Source: Minwuia thermotolerans
GTDB lineage: Bacteria > Pseudomonadota > Alphaproteobacteria > Minwuiales > Minwuiaceae
NCBI GenBank assembly: GCA_021604565.1
Contig: BQJF01000014.1
Location: 1 to 64,000 of the forward strand
Direction: 5' to 3'
DNA: 64,000 nt
Both the position numbers and the translations under genes were made by a program. The notes beneath the pieces are model-generated. The model searched no databases, was not told the DNA's origin, and saw only the letters and a program-made list of their open reading frames with translations. Numbering within the stretch: position 1 is the first letter of the stretch; every line of letters begins with the position of its first letter. This document shows, piece after piece, positions 1 to 9,363 of the stretch.

Positions 1-1
1 A

Positions 2-92
2 TGGCGGAGAGGATGGGATTCGAACCCACGAGGGAGGATTAGTCCCCACTCCCTTAGCAGGGGAGCGCCTTAAGCCACTCGGCCACCTCTCC
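2..92 (-). tRNA. tRNA-Ser (anticodon GCU)
   Basis: On the minus strand this reads as a complete class II tRNA. The 7-bp acceptor stem pairs 86-92 with 6-12, the discriminator is G (position 5), and the encoded CCA occupies positions 4-2. The D arm is typical, the anticodon loop reads CTGCTAA (anticodon GCT, codons AGC/AGU), the long variable arm is typical of serine tRNAs, and the T loop contains GGTTCGAATCC. The gene almost touches the window edge, but all structural parts are present. Confidence 0.97.
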
Positions 93-321
93 ACCGCCGG
101 GTATAGACGGGGCGTGGCGACCTGTACAAGGGGTTTTTCCCGGTCCGTCCGTCCGGGGGCAGAATGCTGTCGGATTGCCGCAGGGGCGGAGCCTCGTCAT
201 GCGGCCCGTGGCCCGGATTGCATCCTGTCCCAGGCTGCCCCGGAGACATGGAAGTGCCAGATCTCAGGTGTCCGATAACCGGTGCTGGATATCAGGTGCC
301 AGACCTCCGGTATCAGGGAGA

Positions 322-738
322 TCAGACGACCGACGATGCGCGGGGAAGCGGCGCGAAGCGGCCGACGGTGGCTTCGATCCGGTCGCGCACGGTCTGAACA
401 TTGAACGGCTTGACGATATAGTTGCTGACGCCCGCTTCACGCGCGGCCCGCACGTGCTCGGCGGCGGTCACGCCCGTGACCATGATGAATGGCAGCCTGC
501 GCAGACTGTCGTCGGCACGCACTTCCTTCAGCAACTGCAGCCCGGTCATCGGCGACATGTTCCAGTCACAGAGGACAAGCGCATAGTCCCGCCCGCGAAG
601 GCGACGGAGCGCGCGGGCGCCATTGGGTTCGCTGTCCACATCGCTGAACCCCAGTTCCTGAAGCAGATTGGTCAGCAGCCGCACGATGTCGCGATAGTCA
701 TCTACAATGAGCACGGGCTGGGATCGGTCAAAGGCCAT
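322..738 (-). CDS. Single-domain response regulator (CheY-like receiver)
   Basis: The 138-residue protein is a receiver domain only, with no output domain. The acidic pocket is D13-D14, the phospho-acceptor is D58 in LVLCDWNMSP, the switch threonine is T88 in VTG, and the conserved lysine is K110 in VKPF. Such proteins shuttle phosphate or bind a partner in chemotaxis or two-component relays. No histidine kinase, che or flagellar gene lies nearby, so its partner is unknown. It is monocistronic between a tRNA and a fatty-acid cluster. The ATG has no strong Shine-Dalgarno sequence. The function is sure only at domain level. Confidence 0.9.
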   Translation of the reverse strand: MAFDRSQPVLIVDDYRDIVRLLTNLLQELGFSDVDSEPNGARALRRLRGRDYALVLCDWNMSPMTGLQLLKEVRADDSLRRLPFIMVTGVTAAEHVRAAREAGVSNYIVKPFNVQTVRDRIEATVGRFAPLPRASSVV

Positions 739-843
739 GTTGGGACAATCTTGACTGCCGGTTGTGTTGTCAGGCCGCCAGATTGACCGAGCCGTCTGAA
801 GGTTTCGTAAAGACCCGCGTTCCGGAACGATCGCGACGGGCGG

Positions 844-1611
844 TCAGCCGCCCAGGAACCGCGACAGATAGGTGCGCGGTTCGTCGCCGGCATGGCTTTC
901 CTCGAACGCGTCGATGGCGGCATTGATGGCGCCGTCGATGGGCATGTCCTGCCAGCTTCGGATCAGCCGCTTCTGCATCCGCACCGCGTCAGGTGCCGAC
1001 TGCATGATCGACTGCACCCAGGCCTCCACCTGCACATCAAGCTGCTCCGGCGGCACGACCTTCTGAACGAGACCGCAGGCCATGGCCTCGGCAGCGTCGA
1101 TCATGTCACCGGTCAGCAGGATTTCCGTCGCCTTGCCCCAGCCCATGAGGCGCGGCAGCAACACGGCCTCGATCACGCTGGGCATGCCGACGCGCACTTC
1201 CGGCATGCCGAACTTCGCGCCCTCCGTCGCGACGCGGAAGTCGCAGACAGCGGCGAGCTCCAGCCCGGCACCAAGGCAGAAGCCGTTGATGCGCCCGATC
1301 ACCGGCACCGGGATGCGCCGGATCTCGTCGATGGCCAGGTGCAGGTTGGTGATGAAGGTCCGCGCTGTGTGCCGGTCGAGCTGCGCCATCTCGCGGATAT
1401 CCGCACCACCGACAAAGGCCTTGCCCGACGCAGTCAGCACCACGGCCCGCAGGCTGTCATCCCGGGCAAGGTCGTAGGCCGCGGCCTGCAGTTCGCCGTT
1501 CATGGCCGTGGACATGGCGTTCAGCTTGGTCGGCCGGTTGAGCGTGATCGTAGCGATCGTGCCTCCGTCCCGCTCATCGCGGGTGACGGTGATGAGTTCG
1601 AAACTGTCCAT
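844..1611 (-). CDS. Enoyl-CoA hydratase/isomerase (crotonase family)
   Basis: This 255-residue crotonase-fold enzyme probably hydrates a 2-enoyl-CoA in beta-oxidation or branched-chain acid breakdown. The oxyanion-hole segment GKAFVGGADIREM is visible near residues 63-75. Both catalytic acids of true hydratases are present 20 residues apart, E118 in GAGLE and E138 in FGMPE, the same spacing as the two glutamates of rat mitochondrial hydratase. I start at 1611 because an AGAGAAAG ribosome site precedes that ATG and the crotonase N-terminus begins there; the reading frame stays open further upstream without family similarity. It lies 56 bases after an acyl-CoA dehydrogenase and is probably cotranscribed with it. 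The exact substrate is unknown. Confidence 0.9.
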   Translation of the reverse strand: MDSFELITVTRDERDGGTIATITLNRPTKLNAMSTAMNGELQAAAYDLARDDSLRAVVLTASGKAFVGGADIREMAQLDRHTARTFITNLHLAIDEIRRIPVPVIGRINGFCLGAGLELAAVCDFRVATEGAKFGMPEVRVGMPSVIEAVLLPRLMGWGKATEILLTGDMIDAAEAMACGLVQKVVPPEQLDVQVEAWVQSIMQSAPDAVRMQKRLIRSWQDMPIDGAINAAIDAFEESHAGDEPRTYLSRFLGG

Positions 1612-1667
1612 GCTTTCTCTATTCTCCGAAACTGCAGCCACCGAAGATCGCAGCCGCGCGCCCTGCC

Positions 1668-2726
1668 CTAGCCTGAAACGATATCCGCCCAGAAGTTCTC
1701 CACCCCGCGGTCCACCGCACGGGTGCCGAGCCTGCGGGACCAGAAGCGTGCACCGCCGAACTCGGAGCGCCAGGACCAGAGCCTGCGGGTGGCGAAATGC
1801 AGACTGTGTTCGTAGGTGAAACCGATGGCGCCATGGGTCTGGTGACCGACGGTCGCGCCGACACCTGCGGCTTCCGACGTCCGGGCCTTGGCGGCGGCGA
1901 TCTGCCATTCCGAATTCTGCCCGTCATCCAGCGCGGCGAAGGGAGCCTCCGCGATCACGCCCGAGGCCGCGGCCTCCCCCGCCATGCGGGAAAGTTCCTG
2001 CTGGATCGCCTGGAACTTGCCGAGCGGCTTGCCGAACTGCGTCCGCTCATTGGCGTACTGCACGGTCTGCGTCAGCACCTTGTCCATGGCCCCGGCGATC
2101 TGGGCGGCACGGACCATTGCGCCATACTGCAGGATCACGTCCTGCGGCAGGTCGTTGGGCAGATGGGCCACACGCAGCGGCGCGCCGTCGAAGCTGACAT
2201 CGTCGCGCGGCTCCCGCGCCATGTTCTGGCTGGCGGAGATGTCACGGGCATCCGACAGGCGGACCTCACCGACCATCACGCCGCCGTCCTGCGCCGCGAC
2301 GACCACCGCGGTTTCAGCCTTCGAGGCCCAGGGGACGCGTGCCACGGTGCCCGAAAGCTTCGCCGAATCGCCGTCGCCAGTGATGGTGAGACTGCCGTCG
2401 CTGCCGTCGATGATGGTCGCCATGCCTTCCGGGACCGGCAGTCCGGCCCGTTCGGCCAGCCAGCTCGCCAGGATGGTTTCAGCCAGCGGGACCGGCGCCG
2501 AATGGAACCCGGCGGCGGACAGCAGCACATGCGCATCGCGCCATTCGCCCCCGACACCGCCGTTCTCCTCCGACACCAGCGGCCGGGTCAGGCCCTGGGC
2601 CTCCACTTCCGCCCAGATGCCGCCATCGTCCCCGGTCTCGTCGAAACGGGTGAGCAGTTCGCGGGTCACGCGGTCACCGAACAGGCCGTTGACGCTGTCG
2701 GTCAGGATATTGCGAAGTTCACTCAT
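1668..2726 (-). CDS. Acyl-CoA dehydrogenase family protein
   Basis: This 352-residue FAD-dependent acyl-CoA dehydrogenase homologue is at the short end of the family. The C-terminal helical domain is clear, with YANERTQFGKPLGKFQAIQ near residues 225-243 and the GHQTHGAIGFTYEHSLHF segment near 297. The N-terminal and middle domains are more divergent, as in the small subunit of paired (heterodimeric) dehydrogenases such as those of steroid and bile-acid side-chain degradation. The start overlaps the stop of the upstream dehydrogenase by 4 bases (ATGA), so the two are translationally coupled and may form one alpha2beta2 enzyme. That pairing is inferred from gene order and divergence. Confidence 0.88.
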   Translation of the reverse strand: MSELRNILTDSVNGLFGDRVTRELLTRFDETGDDGGIWAEVEAQGLTRPLVSEENGGVGGEWRDAHVLLSAAGFHSAPVPLAETILASWLAERAGLPVPEGMATIIDGSDGSLTITGDGDSAKLSGTVARVPWASKAETAVVVAAQDGGVMVGEVRLSDARDISASQNMAREPRDDVSFDGAPLRVAHLPNDLPQDVILQYGAMVRAAQIAGAMDKVLTQTVQYANERTQFGKPLGKFQAIQQELSRMAGEAAASGVIAEAPFAALDDGQNSEWQIAAAKARTSEAAGVGATVGHQTHGAIGFTYEHSLHFATRRLWSWRSEFGGARFWSRRLGTRAVDRGVENFWADIVSG

Positions 2727-3865
2727 CTGAGGCCAAGCCCCCGTGCAATGATGCCGCGCAGGATCTCGCGGGTGCCACCGCGCAGGCTGAAGGAAGGTGC
2801 TTCCATGGTCAGGAAGGCGAGCACCTGCTGGAAGTTGTCGCCGCCCATCAGGGTCGGTTCCTCCTCCACCAGGCGCGCGGCGATCTCCGGGATCGACTGT
2901 TCGAACACGCCACCGACATCCTTGACCACGCTGGCCTCCAGCGACGGGTTCTCGCCGCGCTGCAGCTTGCCGGCAACCGACAGGGACATGCGGCGGAGCG
3001 TCAGGGCATGGGCCGAAAGCCGCCCCACTTCCTCCACCATCGCCGGATCGCGGCTCTGTGCCGCGACACCCAGCAGTTCCAGGATGAGCTGGATGCAGCT
3101 CAGGTACCGTTCCGGTCCGCTGCGCTCGAACGCCAGTTCCGCCACCACCTGGTTCCAGCCGCCGCCCGGCTTGCCCACCAGAGCGTCATCCGGCACGAAG
3201 ACATCGTCGAAGACGCACTGGTTGAAGTGATGGTTGCCGGCCAGGTTGATGATCGGACTGACCGTCAGCCCCGGCGACTTCATGTCGACGATGAACTGGC
3301 TCAGCCCCCCATGCTTGTCCTCCGCATCCGTGCGGAACAGGGCAATCATGTAGTGGGCGAGATGGGCGCTGGAGGTCCAGACCTTGGTGCCATTGACCTT
3401 CCAGCCGCCGTCGACCTTCTCCGCCTTCGTGCGCGTGGCGGCGAGGTCGGAGCCCGAATCCGGTTCCGACATGCCGATGCAGAAGCAGGCATTGCCGCTG
3501 ATGATCTGCGGCAGGAAGAACTTCCGCTGTTCCTCGGTACCGAAGCGCAGCAGCAGCGGGCCGCTCTGCCGATCGGCGACCCAATGGGCCTGTACCGGTG
3601 CACCTGCGGCCAGCATCTCCTCCATCACCACATAGCGTTCGAAGAAGGTGCGGCCCCCGCCGCCATACTCCTTCGGCCAGGTCATGCCGAGCCAGCCCTG
3701 CTCGCCCACCTTGCGGCTGAAGTCCTGATCGTGCCCCATCCAGTTCCAGGCCCGGTCCACGGGACGCTTGTCCTTCAGCGCCTCGGCCAGAAAGGCCCGC
3801 ACCTCGGGCCGCAAGGCCTCGGCCTCCGGCGGCAGTGTGGCCGGTTCGAAATTGAAGAAACCCAT
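2723..3865 (-). CDS. Acyl-CoA dehydrogenase
   Basis: This 380-residue acyl-CoA dehydrogenase has a recognisable FAD/substrate region (CIGMSEPDSGSDLAATRTKA) and the KVNGTKVWTSSAHLAHY segment that lines the flavin site. The C-terminus GGTREILRGIIARGLGLR is typical. The enzyme would introduce a 2,3-double bond into an acyl-CoA and pass electrons to ETF. ATG at 3865 is preferred because GGGAG lies 7 bases upstream; an in-frame GTG at 3871 is the alternative. It is the first gene of a three-gene minus-strand cluster with a second dehydrogenase (4-base overlap) and a crotonase, so it probably feeds the same beta-oxidation-like pathway. Confidence 0.92.
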   Translation of the reverse strand: MGFFNFEPATLPPEAEALRPEVRAFLAEALKDKRPVDRAWNWMGHDQDFSRKVGEQGWLGMTWPKEYGGGGRTFFERYVVMEEMLAAGAPVQAHWVADRQSGPLLLRFGTEEQRKFFLPQIISGNACFCIGMSEPDSGSDLAATRTKAEKVDGGWKVNGTKVWTSSAHLAHYMIALFRTDAEDKHGGLSQFIVDMKSPGLTVSPIINLAGNHHFNQCVFDDVFVPDDALVGKPGGGWNQVVAELAFERSGPERYLSCIQLILELLGVAAQSRDPAMVEEVGRLSAHALTLRRMSLSVAGKLQRGENPSLEASVVKDVGGVFEQSIPEIAARLVEEEPTLMGGDNFQQVLAFLTMEAPSFSLRGGTREILRGIIARGLGLR

Positions 3866-4045
3866 CGTCACGCTCCCCGTTGTCTGGGCTGAACCTAGCA
3901 GTCACCCGCATACGGTCAATTGCCACCAGCGGATGACAGGCATGACACGCCACCGCTGTCGCATGTTGCACCCGCAGGCTGAAAACCATAGCGTCCGACA
4001 GACAGCCTGTCCGGGACAGGCAGAAGCCTTGGGGGAGCGCGGGAC

Positions 4046-5713
4046 ATGGCCACGAATCACAGGACAGGCGGGCAACTGCTGGTCGACAGCCTGGTGAAAC
4101 ACGGGGCCGATCTGGCGTTCTGCGTTCCCGGTGAAAGCTATCTGGCCGCGCTCGATGCCCTCTACGACCAGCCCTCCATCCGGCTGATCACCTGCCGCCA
4201 GGAAGGCGGCGCGGCGATGATGGCGGAGGCCTATGCCAAGCTGACGGGTCGTCCCGGTATCTGTTTCGTCACCCGTGGCCCAGGCGCCACCAATGCCTCC
4301 CCCGGCCTGCACATCGCGTTCCAGGACTCGTCGCCCATGATCCTGTTCATCGGTCAGGTCGCGCGCGAGCAGGTAGATCGGGAGGCGTTTCAGGAAATCG
4401 ACTACCGGCGGATGTTCGAACAGCTTACCAAATGGACCGGCCAGATCGAGGATGCAGCCCGCGTGCCCGAATATGTCAGTCGTGCCTTTCACAATGCCAC
4501 CGCCGGTCGCCCCGGCCCGGTTGCCATTGCCCTGCCGGAGGACATGTTGCGTGACGCGGTGGAGGTGGCAGTCGGCACCCCCTGGCGCACCCCGGAGATC
4601 GCGCCGACGCCGGAGGACATGAAACGGTTCGAGGAGATGCTGGCGGGGTCGGAGCGGCCCGTGATGATCGTCGGCGGATCGCGCTGGTCACAGGACACGG
4701 CGGACAGGCTGGCCGCCTTCTGCGCTGCCAACGACATGCCGGTCTGCACATCCTTCCGCTGTCAGGACTTCATCGACAATACGGCACCGGCCTACATGGG
4801 TGTCTCCGGCATCGGACCGGACCCGGAACTGGTGCGCCGCATCACCACCGCCGACCTGGTGATCTGTGTCGGCGCACGGCTGGGGGAGATGACCACCGGA
4901 CGCTACAGCCACTTCGACATCCCGCGCCCGAAGCAGACGCTGATCCATGTCTATCCGGACCCGGAGGAGATCGGCCGGGTCTATCAGGCTGACCTGGGTC
5001 TGGTCGCCACCCCCGCTGCCTTCGCCCGCGCGGTGGAGGGCATGGCTGTCCGCGCAGACAAGGGCGTGATCGCCGAGGCGCATCAGCGGTTCCTCGAATG
5101 GTCCACGCCGATCCCCATGGACGGCGATGTCCAACTGGCCGAGATCATTCACCACATTTCCGAGAACCTGCCCCCGGACACGATCGTCACCAATGGCGGC
5201 GGCAACTGCATCACCTGGGTGCACCGTTTCATGCGCCACAAGCGCTGGCGCACGCAGTTGGCACCCACGTCCGGTTCCATGGGCTACGGCGTGCCCTCCG
5301 CCGTGGCAGCCAAGCTGACCCGACCCGACCGGCACGTCATCAGCTTCTCCGGCGACGGCTGCTTCATGATGAACGGACAGGAGTTCGCGACCGCCGTGCA
5401 GTACGACCTGCCCATCGTGTTCATCGTCGTGAACAACGGCATGTACGGCACCATCCGCATGCATCAGGAACGTGACTACGTCGGGCGGGAGATCGCGACG
5501 GAGCTGAAGAACCCGAACTTCGCAGCCATCGCGCACGCCTATGGCATGGACGGGACAGTAGTGGAGAAAACGGAAGACTTCTTCCCGGCGCTGGAGAAAG
5601 GGCTGGCCGCGAACGGGCCAAGCCTGATCGAGATCCGCATCGACCCGGACGTGCTGTCACCCACCGCCACCATCTCCGGCCTGCGGGCGAAGGCGGGAAT
5701 GGGCAAGGGCTGA
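4046..5713 (+). CDS. Thiamine-diphosphate-dependent enzyme (acetolactate synthase large-subunit family)
   Basis: The 555-residue protein has the three-domain architecture of the acetohydroxyacid synthase/oxalyl-CoA decarboxylase/sulfoacetaldehyde acetyltransferase superfamily. The PYR domain carries the ThDP-activating E53 in CRQEGGAAMMAEAY; the central domain spans roughly 190-330; the PP domain has the GDG...NN ThDP/Mg motif near 437-466 (GDGCFMMNGQEF to VVNNGMYGTI). A GGGGGAGCGCGGG sequence precedes the ATG. No ilvN-type regulatory subunit follows; instead come DUF1289 and thioesterase genes with overlaps, so a catabolic lyase or carboligase is more likely than the biosynthetic IlvB. Substrate unknown. 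Confidence 0.88.
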   Translation: MATNHRTGGQLLVDSLVKHGADLAFCVPGESYLAALDALYDQPSIRLITCRQEGGAAMMAEAYAKLTGRPGICFVTRGPGATNASPGLHIAFQDSSPMILFIGQVAREQVDREAFQEIDYRRMFEQLTKWTGQIEDAARVPEYVSRAFHNATAGRPGPVAIALPEDMLRDAVEVAVGTPWRTPEIAPTPEDMKRFEEMLAGSERPVMIVGGSRWSQDTADRLAAFCAANDMPVCTSFRCQDFIDNTAPAYMGVSGIGPDPELVRRITTADLVICVGARLGEMTTGRYSHFDIPRPKQTLIHVYPDPEEIGRVYQADLGLVATPAAFARAVEGMAVRADKGVIAEAHQRFLEWSTPIPMDGDVQLAEIIHHISENLPPDTIVTNGGGNCITWVHRFMRHKRWRTQLAPTSGSMGYGVPSAVAAKLTRPDRHVISFSGDGCFMMNGQEFATAVQYDLPIVFIVVNNGMYGTIRMHQERDYVGREIATELKNPNFAAIAHAYGMDGTVVEKTEDFFPALEKGLAANGPSLIEIRIDPDVLSPTATISGLRAKAGMGKG

Positions 5714-5913
5714 TGGCACGGCCCTCCGTCCCCTCCCCCTGCATCTCCGTCTGCATCCTCGATCCCGGTCGGGACATGTGCATCGGCTGCTACCGCAACC
5801 GTGCCGAGATCGGCGAATGGTCCCGCGCCGACGACGACCGCCGCTGGGAGATTGCACAACAGGCGGAGGCCCGCCGTATCGCCCTGACGGCGGAAAAGGA
5901 GAAACGCGCATGA
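5713..5913 (+). CDS. DUF1289 domain-containing small protein
   Basis: This 66-residue protein carries the DUF1289 signature: PCISVCILDPG, then CIGCYRNRAEIGEW. The four cysteines, at about residues 10, 14, 23 and 26, suggest a small metal- or cluster-binding fold. The ATG overlaps the preceding TGA by one base, and its own stop overlaps the thioesterase start by four bases (ATGA), so it sits inside a tightly coupled operon. DUF1289 proteins are widespread in proteobacteria and have no agreed function. The charged C-terminal tail is helical and lysine/glutamate-rich. Confidence 0.9.
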   Translation: MARPSVPSPCISVCILDPGRDMCIGCYRNRAEIGEWSRADDDRRWEIAQQAEARRIALTAEKEKRA

Positions 5914-6404
5914 TCCCGATCACCGCACCCTTCTCGATCTATGCCGACCACGTCCGGCCCGAATGGATCGATCACAATGGCCACATGAACATGGGCTATT
6001 ACATGGTCGTGTTCGACTATGCGACCGACGCCTTTCTGGACGCCTGCGGCCTGACCACGGCCCACCGGGAAGCAGAGCAGGTCAGCACCTTCTCACTGGA
6101 GGCCCACATCAACTACCTCCAGGAGGTGCGGGAGGGCGATCCTCTGACGTTCCGCACCACCCTGCTGGGCCACGATGCGAAGCGCATCCACTACATCCAC
6201 GAGATGATCCACGGAACCGAGGGCTTTCGCGCCGCCACCAATGAACTGATGTCCCTGCACGTCAGCCGCGCCACCCGCCGCACCGCGCCCATGGCGGACA
6301 GGGTCCAGCAGCGCCTGGCGGAGATCGCGGAAGTCCACGGCAAGCTGACACCCCCGCCGGAGGCCGGACGCCACATCGGCCTGAACCAGCGCCGCAAGGG
6401 ATAG
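5910..6404 (+). CDS. Hotdog-fold acyl-CoA thioesterase
   Basis: This 164-residue single-hotdog protein contains the 4HBT-type motif EWIDHNGHMNMGYYMVVF near residues 17-34, whose Asp-His-Asn segment forms the active site. The sequence resembles the thioesterase region found with L-carnitine dehydrogenases (betainyl-CoA thioesterase type), so release of a short charged acyl group from CoA is possible; this is only a family resemblance. The start at 5910 is set by the ATGA overlap with the DUF1289 stop and by the fold beginning there. It is the third gene of the ThDP-enzyme operon, suggesting that the ThDP enzyme makes or uses a CoA thioester. Confidence 0.85.
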   Translation: MIPITAPFSIYADHVRPEWIDHNGHMNMGYYMVVFDYATDAFLDACGLTTAHREAEQVSTFSLEAHINYLQEVREGDPLTFRTTLLGHDAKRIHYIHEMIHGTEGFRAATNELMSLHVSRATRRTAPMADRVQQRLAEIAEVHGKLTPPPEAGRHIGLNQRRKG

Positions 6405-6426
6405 GGTGCGGCGGCTCCGACCGTCC

Positions 6427-6664
6427 CCACACCATCCTACGCCTCACCCGGGCTTGAACCGGGTGTCCAGTCTCTCACCTGTGCACGGCACCCCTGGGCC
6501 GCCGGATCAAGTCCGGCGGCGACGTTGGTGTGTGTGGAGGGCGTGGCTGGCCTGACGTGCATCTCCACACCATCCCACGCCTCACCCGGGCTTGACCCGG
6601 GTGTCCGGTCTCCCACCTGTGCACGGCACGCCTGGGCCGCCGGATCAAGTCCGGCGGCGACGTC
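6427..6664. repeat. Tandem direct repeat (138-base period) with four palindromes
   Basis: Two copies of a unit of about 100 bases (6427-6526 and 6565-6664) lie 138 bases apart between the thioesterase and the aminotransferase. Each unit begins CACACCATC and contains two palindromes. The first, at 6445-6465 and 6583-6603, has stem CACCCGGG and loop CTTGA. The second, at 6498-6520 and 6636-6658, has stem GCCGCCGGA and loop TCAAG. The first palindrome of copy 1 has one innermost mismatch. The elements fill a 295-base intergenic gap with no credible gene. They are REP-like in appearance; a role as terminators between the convergent genes is plausible but there is no T-tract. Confidence 0.9.
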
Positions 6665-6699
6665 GGGGATGGGGGGTTGGTCTCTGTGGCAGCCTGGCC

Positions 6700-8004
<1,305 letters not shown>

Positions 8005-8078
8005 TCAAGCGTGCAGCCTGCCGGAATTGCAGTCGCTGACCGGATACGGTCAGCAATCGGCCGGGGAGGGCCACGCAC

Positions 8079-9104
8079 ATGTCACTGAAACTGGGACTGA
8101 TGGTCGGATACTGGGGCGCGGAACCGCCCGCCAACATCATCGCCACGGCACAGCAGGCGGAGAAACTGGGGTACTGGGGCTTCTTCACGGCGGAAGCCTA
8201 TGGCTCCGACGCCCTGACACCCCTTGCCTGGGTCGGTGCGCATACCAGCACCATCAAGCTCGGCACGGCCATCGTGCAGATTTCAGCGCGCACACCGACC
8301 GCCACTGCAATGCATGCCCTGACCCTGGATCACCTGAGCCAGGGACGCATGATTCTCGGCCTCGGCGTTTCGGGTCCGCAGGTGGTTGAAGGCTGGTACG
8401 GCCAGCCCTTTGCCAAGCCCCTGTCCCGCACCCGCGAGTATATCTCGATCATCCGCCAGGTACTGGAACGGCAGCAGCAGGTGGTCGGCCCCGGCCCCCA
8501 TTACACCCTGCCCTACCCGGAGGATGCGCCGGGGAGTTGGGGACTGGGCAAGCCGCTGAAACCGATCACCCATCCGCTGCGCGCCAATCTGCCGATCTTC
8601 CTGGGGGCCGAGGGGCCGAAGAACGTCACCATGGCGGCGGAGACCTGTGACGGCTGGTATCCGCTCTATTATTCGCCCTGGCGGCAGGAGGTCTATGCGG
8701 AGAACATCGCCAACCGGCCGGAAGGATTCGAGATCCTCTATCCGATGAAGCTGCACATCACGGACGATCTGGAGGCTGGACGGCTGGAGGTGAAGAAGAG
8801 CCTCGCCCTCTACATCGGCGGCATGGGGGCGAAGGACCGCAACTTCCACAACGAACTCATCGTCCGCATGGGCTACCCCGACGCCGCGCGAACGATCCAG
8901 GACCTCTATCTGGACGGCAAGAAGCGGGAAGCGGTGGCCGCAGTCCCCGACGAACTGGTGGACGAGGTCGCTCTGGTCGGACCGAAGGACCGCATCCGCC
9001 AGCAGCTCGCCGCCTGGGATGACAGCCCCGTCACCGGCCTGATGGTCTGGCCCAAGGCGGAGGGTGACCTGGAAACCTTCGCCGAGCTGCTGCTGGACCG
9101 GTAG
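8079..9104 (+). CDS. LLM-class flavin-dependent oxidoreductase (F420/FMN type)
   Basis: The 341-residue protein belongs to the luciferase-like TIM-barrel family. The N-terminus MSLKLGLMVGYWG, the GFFTAEAYGSDALTPLAWV segment, and LDHLSQGRMILGLGVSGPQV (residues about 86-105) are typical of the bacterial luciferase/F420-dependent reductase group. A GGGGAGGG site precedes the ATG at 8079. The family contains both F420-dependent reductases and FMNH2 monooxygenases; no cofactor gene is nearby, so the cofactor and substrate are unknown. It is divergent from the aminotransferase and stands alone. Confidence 0.85.
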   Translation: MSLKLGLMVGYWGAEPPANIIATAQQAEKLGYWGFFTAEAYGSDALTPLAWVGAHTSTIKLGTAIVQISARTPTATAMHALTLDHLSQGRMILGLGVSGPQVVEGWYGQPFAKPLSRTREYISIIRQVLERQQQVVGPGPHYTLPYPEDAPGSWGLGKPLKPITHPLRANLPIFLGAEGPKNVTMAAETCDGWYPLYYSPWRQEVYAENIANRPEGFEILYPMKLHITDDLEAGRLEVKKSLALYIGGMGAKDRNFHNELIVRMGYPDAARTIQDLYLDGKKREAVAAVPDELVDEVALVGPKDRIRQQLAAWDDSPVTGLMVWPKAEGDLETFAELLLDR

Positions 9105-9189
9105 CGGCACTTCGCCGTCGGCAACTCAGATCCTCGAGAGTCGTGAAGATAAGGAACCGCCCTTCCCGCCCACTCGCGCCGGAGACTGG

Positions 9190-9336
9190 GCTCGCGGATC
9201 AAGTCCGCGAGCGGCGTGATGGGGGATAGGTCTCGACGAACTCTCCCACCCCACCGACGCCGTGCCCGGACTTGATCCGGGCACCCATGGTGCCGCGCAA
9301 ACGTGGGCGTCCGGGCTCGCTGAACAGGTCAGCGAG
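9190..9336. repeat. Cluster of three palindromes with shared loop type
   Basis: Three stem-loops lie between the convergent LLM and metH genes. 9190-9212 has stem GCTCGCGGA and loop TCAAG; 9262-9284 has stem GTGCCCGGA and loop CTTGA; 9316-9336 has stem CTCGCTGA and loop ACAGG. The first two have the same pentaloop, read on one strand or the other, as the elements at 6445-6658, although their stems differ. None is followed by a T-tract. They may act as rho-independent-like 3' ends, mRNA-stabilising structures or protein sites. No gene is seen in 9105-9363. Confidence 0.85.
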
Positions 9337-9363
9337 GGTCAGAGCACGGGTGGGAGCATCGGC

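Noticed and set aside
93-321. Small gene or regulatory RNA between the tRNA and the receiver gene
   Set aside because: Only loosely similar short repeats (GTGCCAGA-like) are seen, without a start site, terminator or coding signal.
892-3230. Long open frames on the plus strand opposite the acyl-CoA dehydrogenases and crotonase
   Set aside because: They mirror the real genes, have biased Arg/Ala/Gly-rich composition and no family similarity; they arise from high GC content.
6427-6664. CRISPR array in the repeated region
   Set aside because: Only two long units with internal palindromes, no short regular repeats with unique spacers, and no cas genes.
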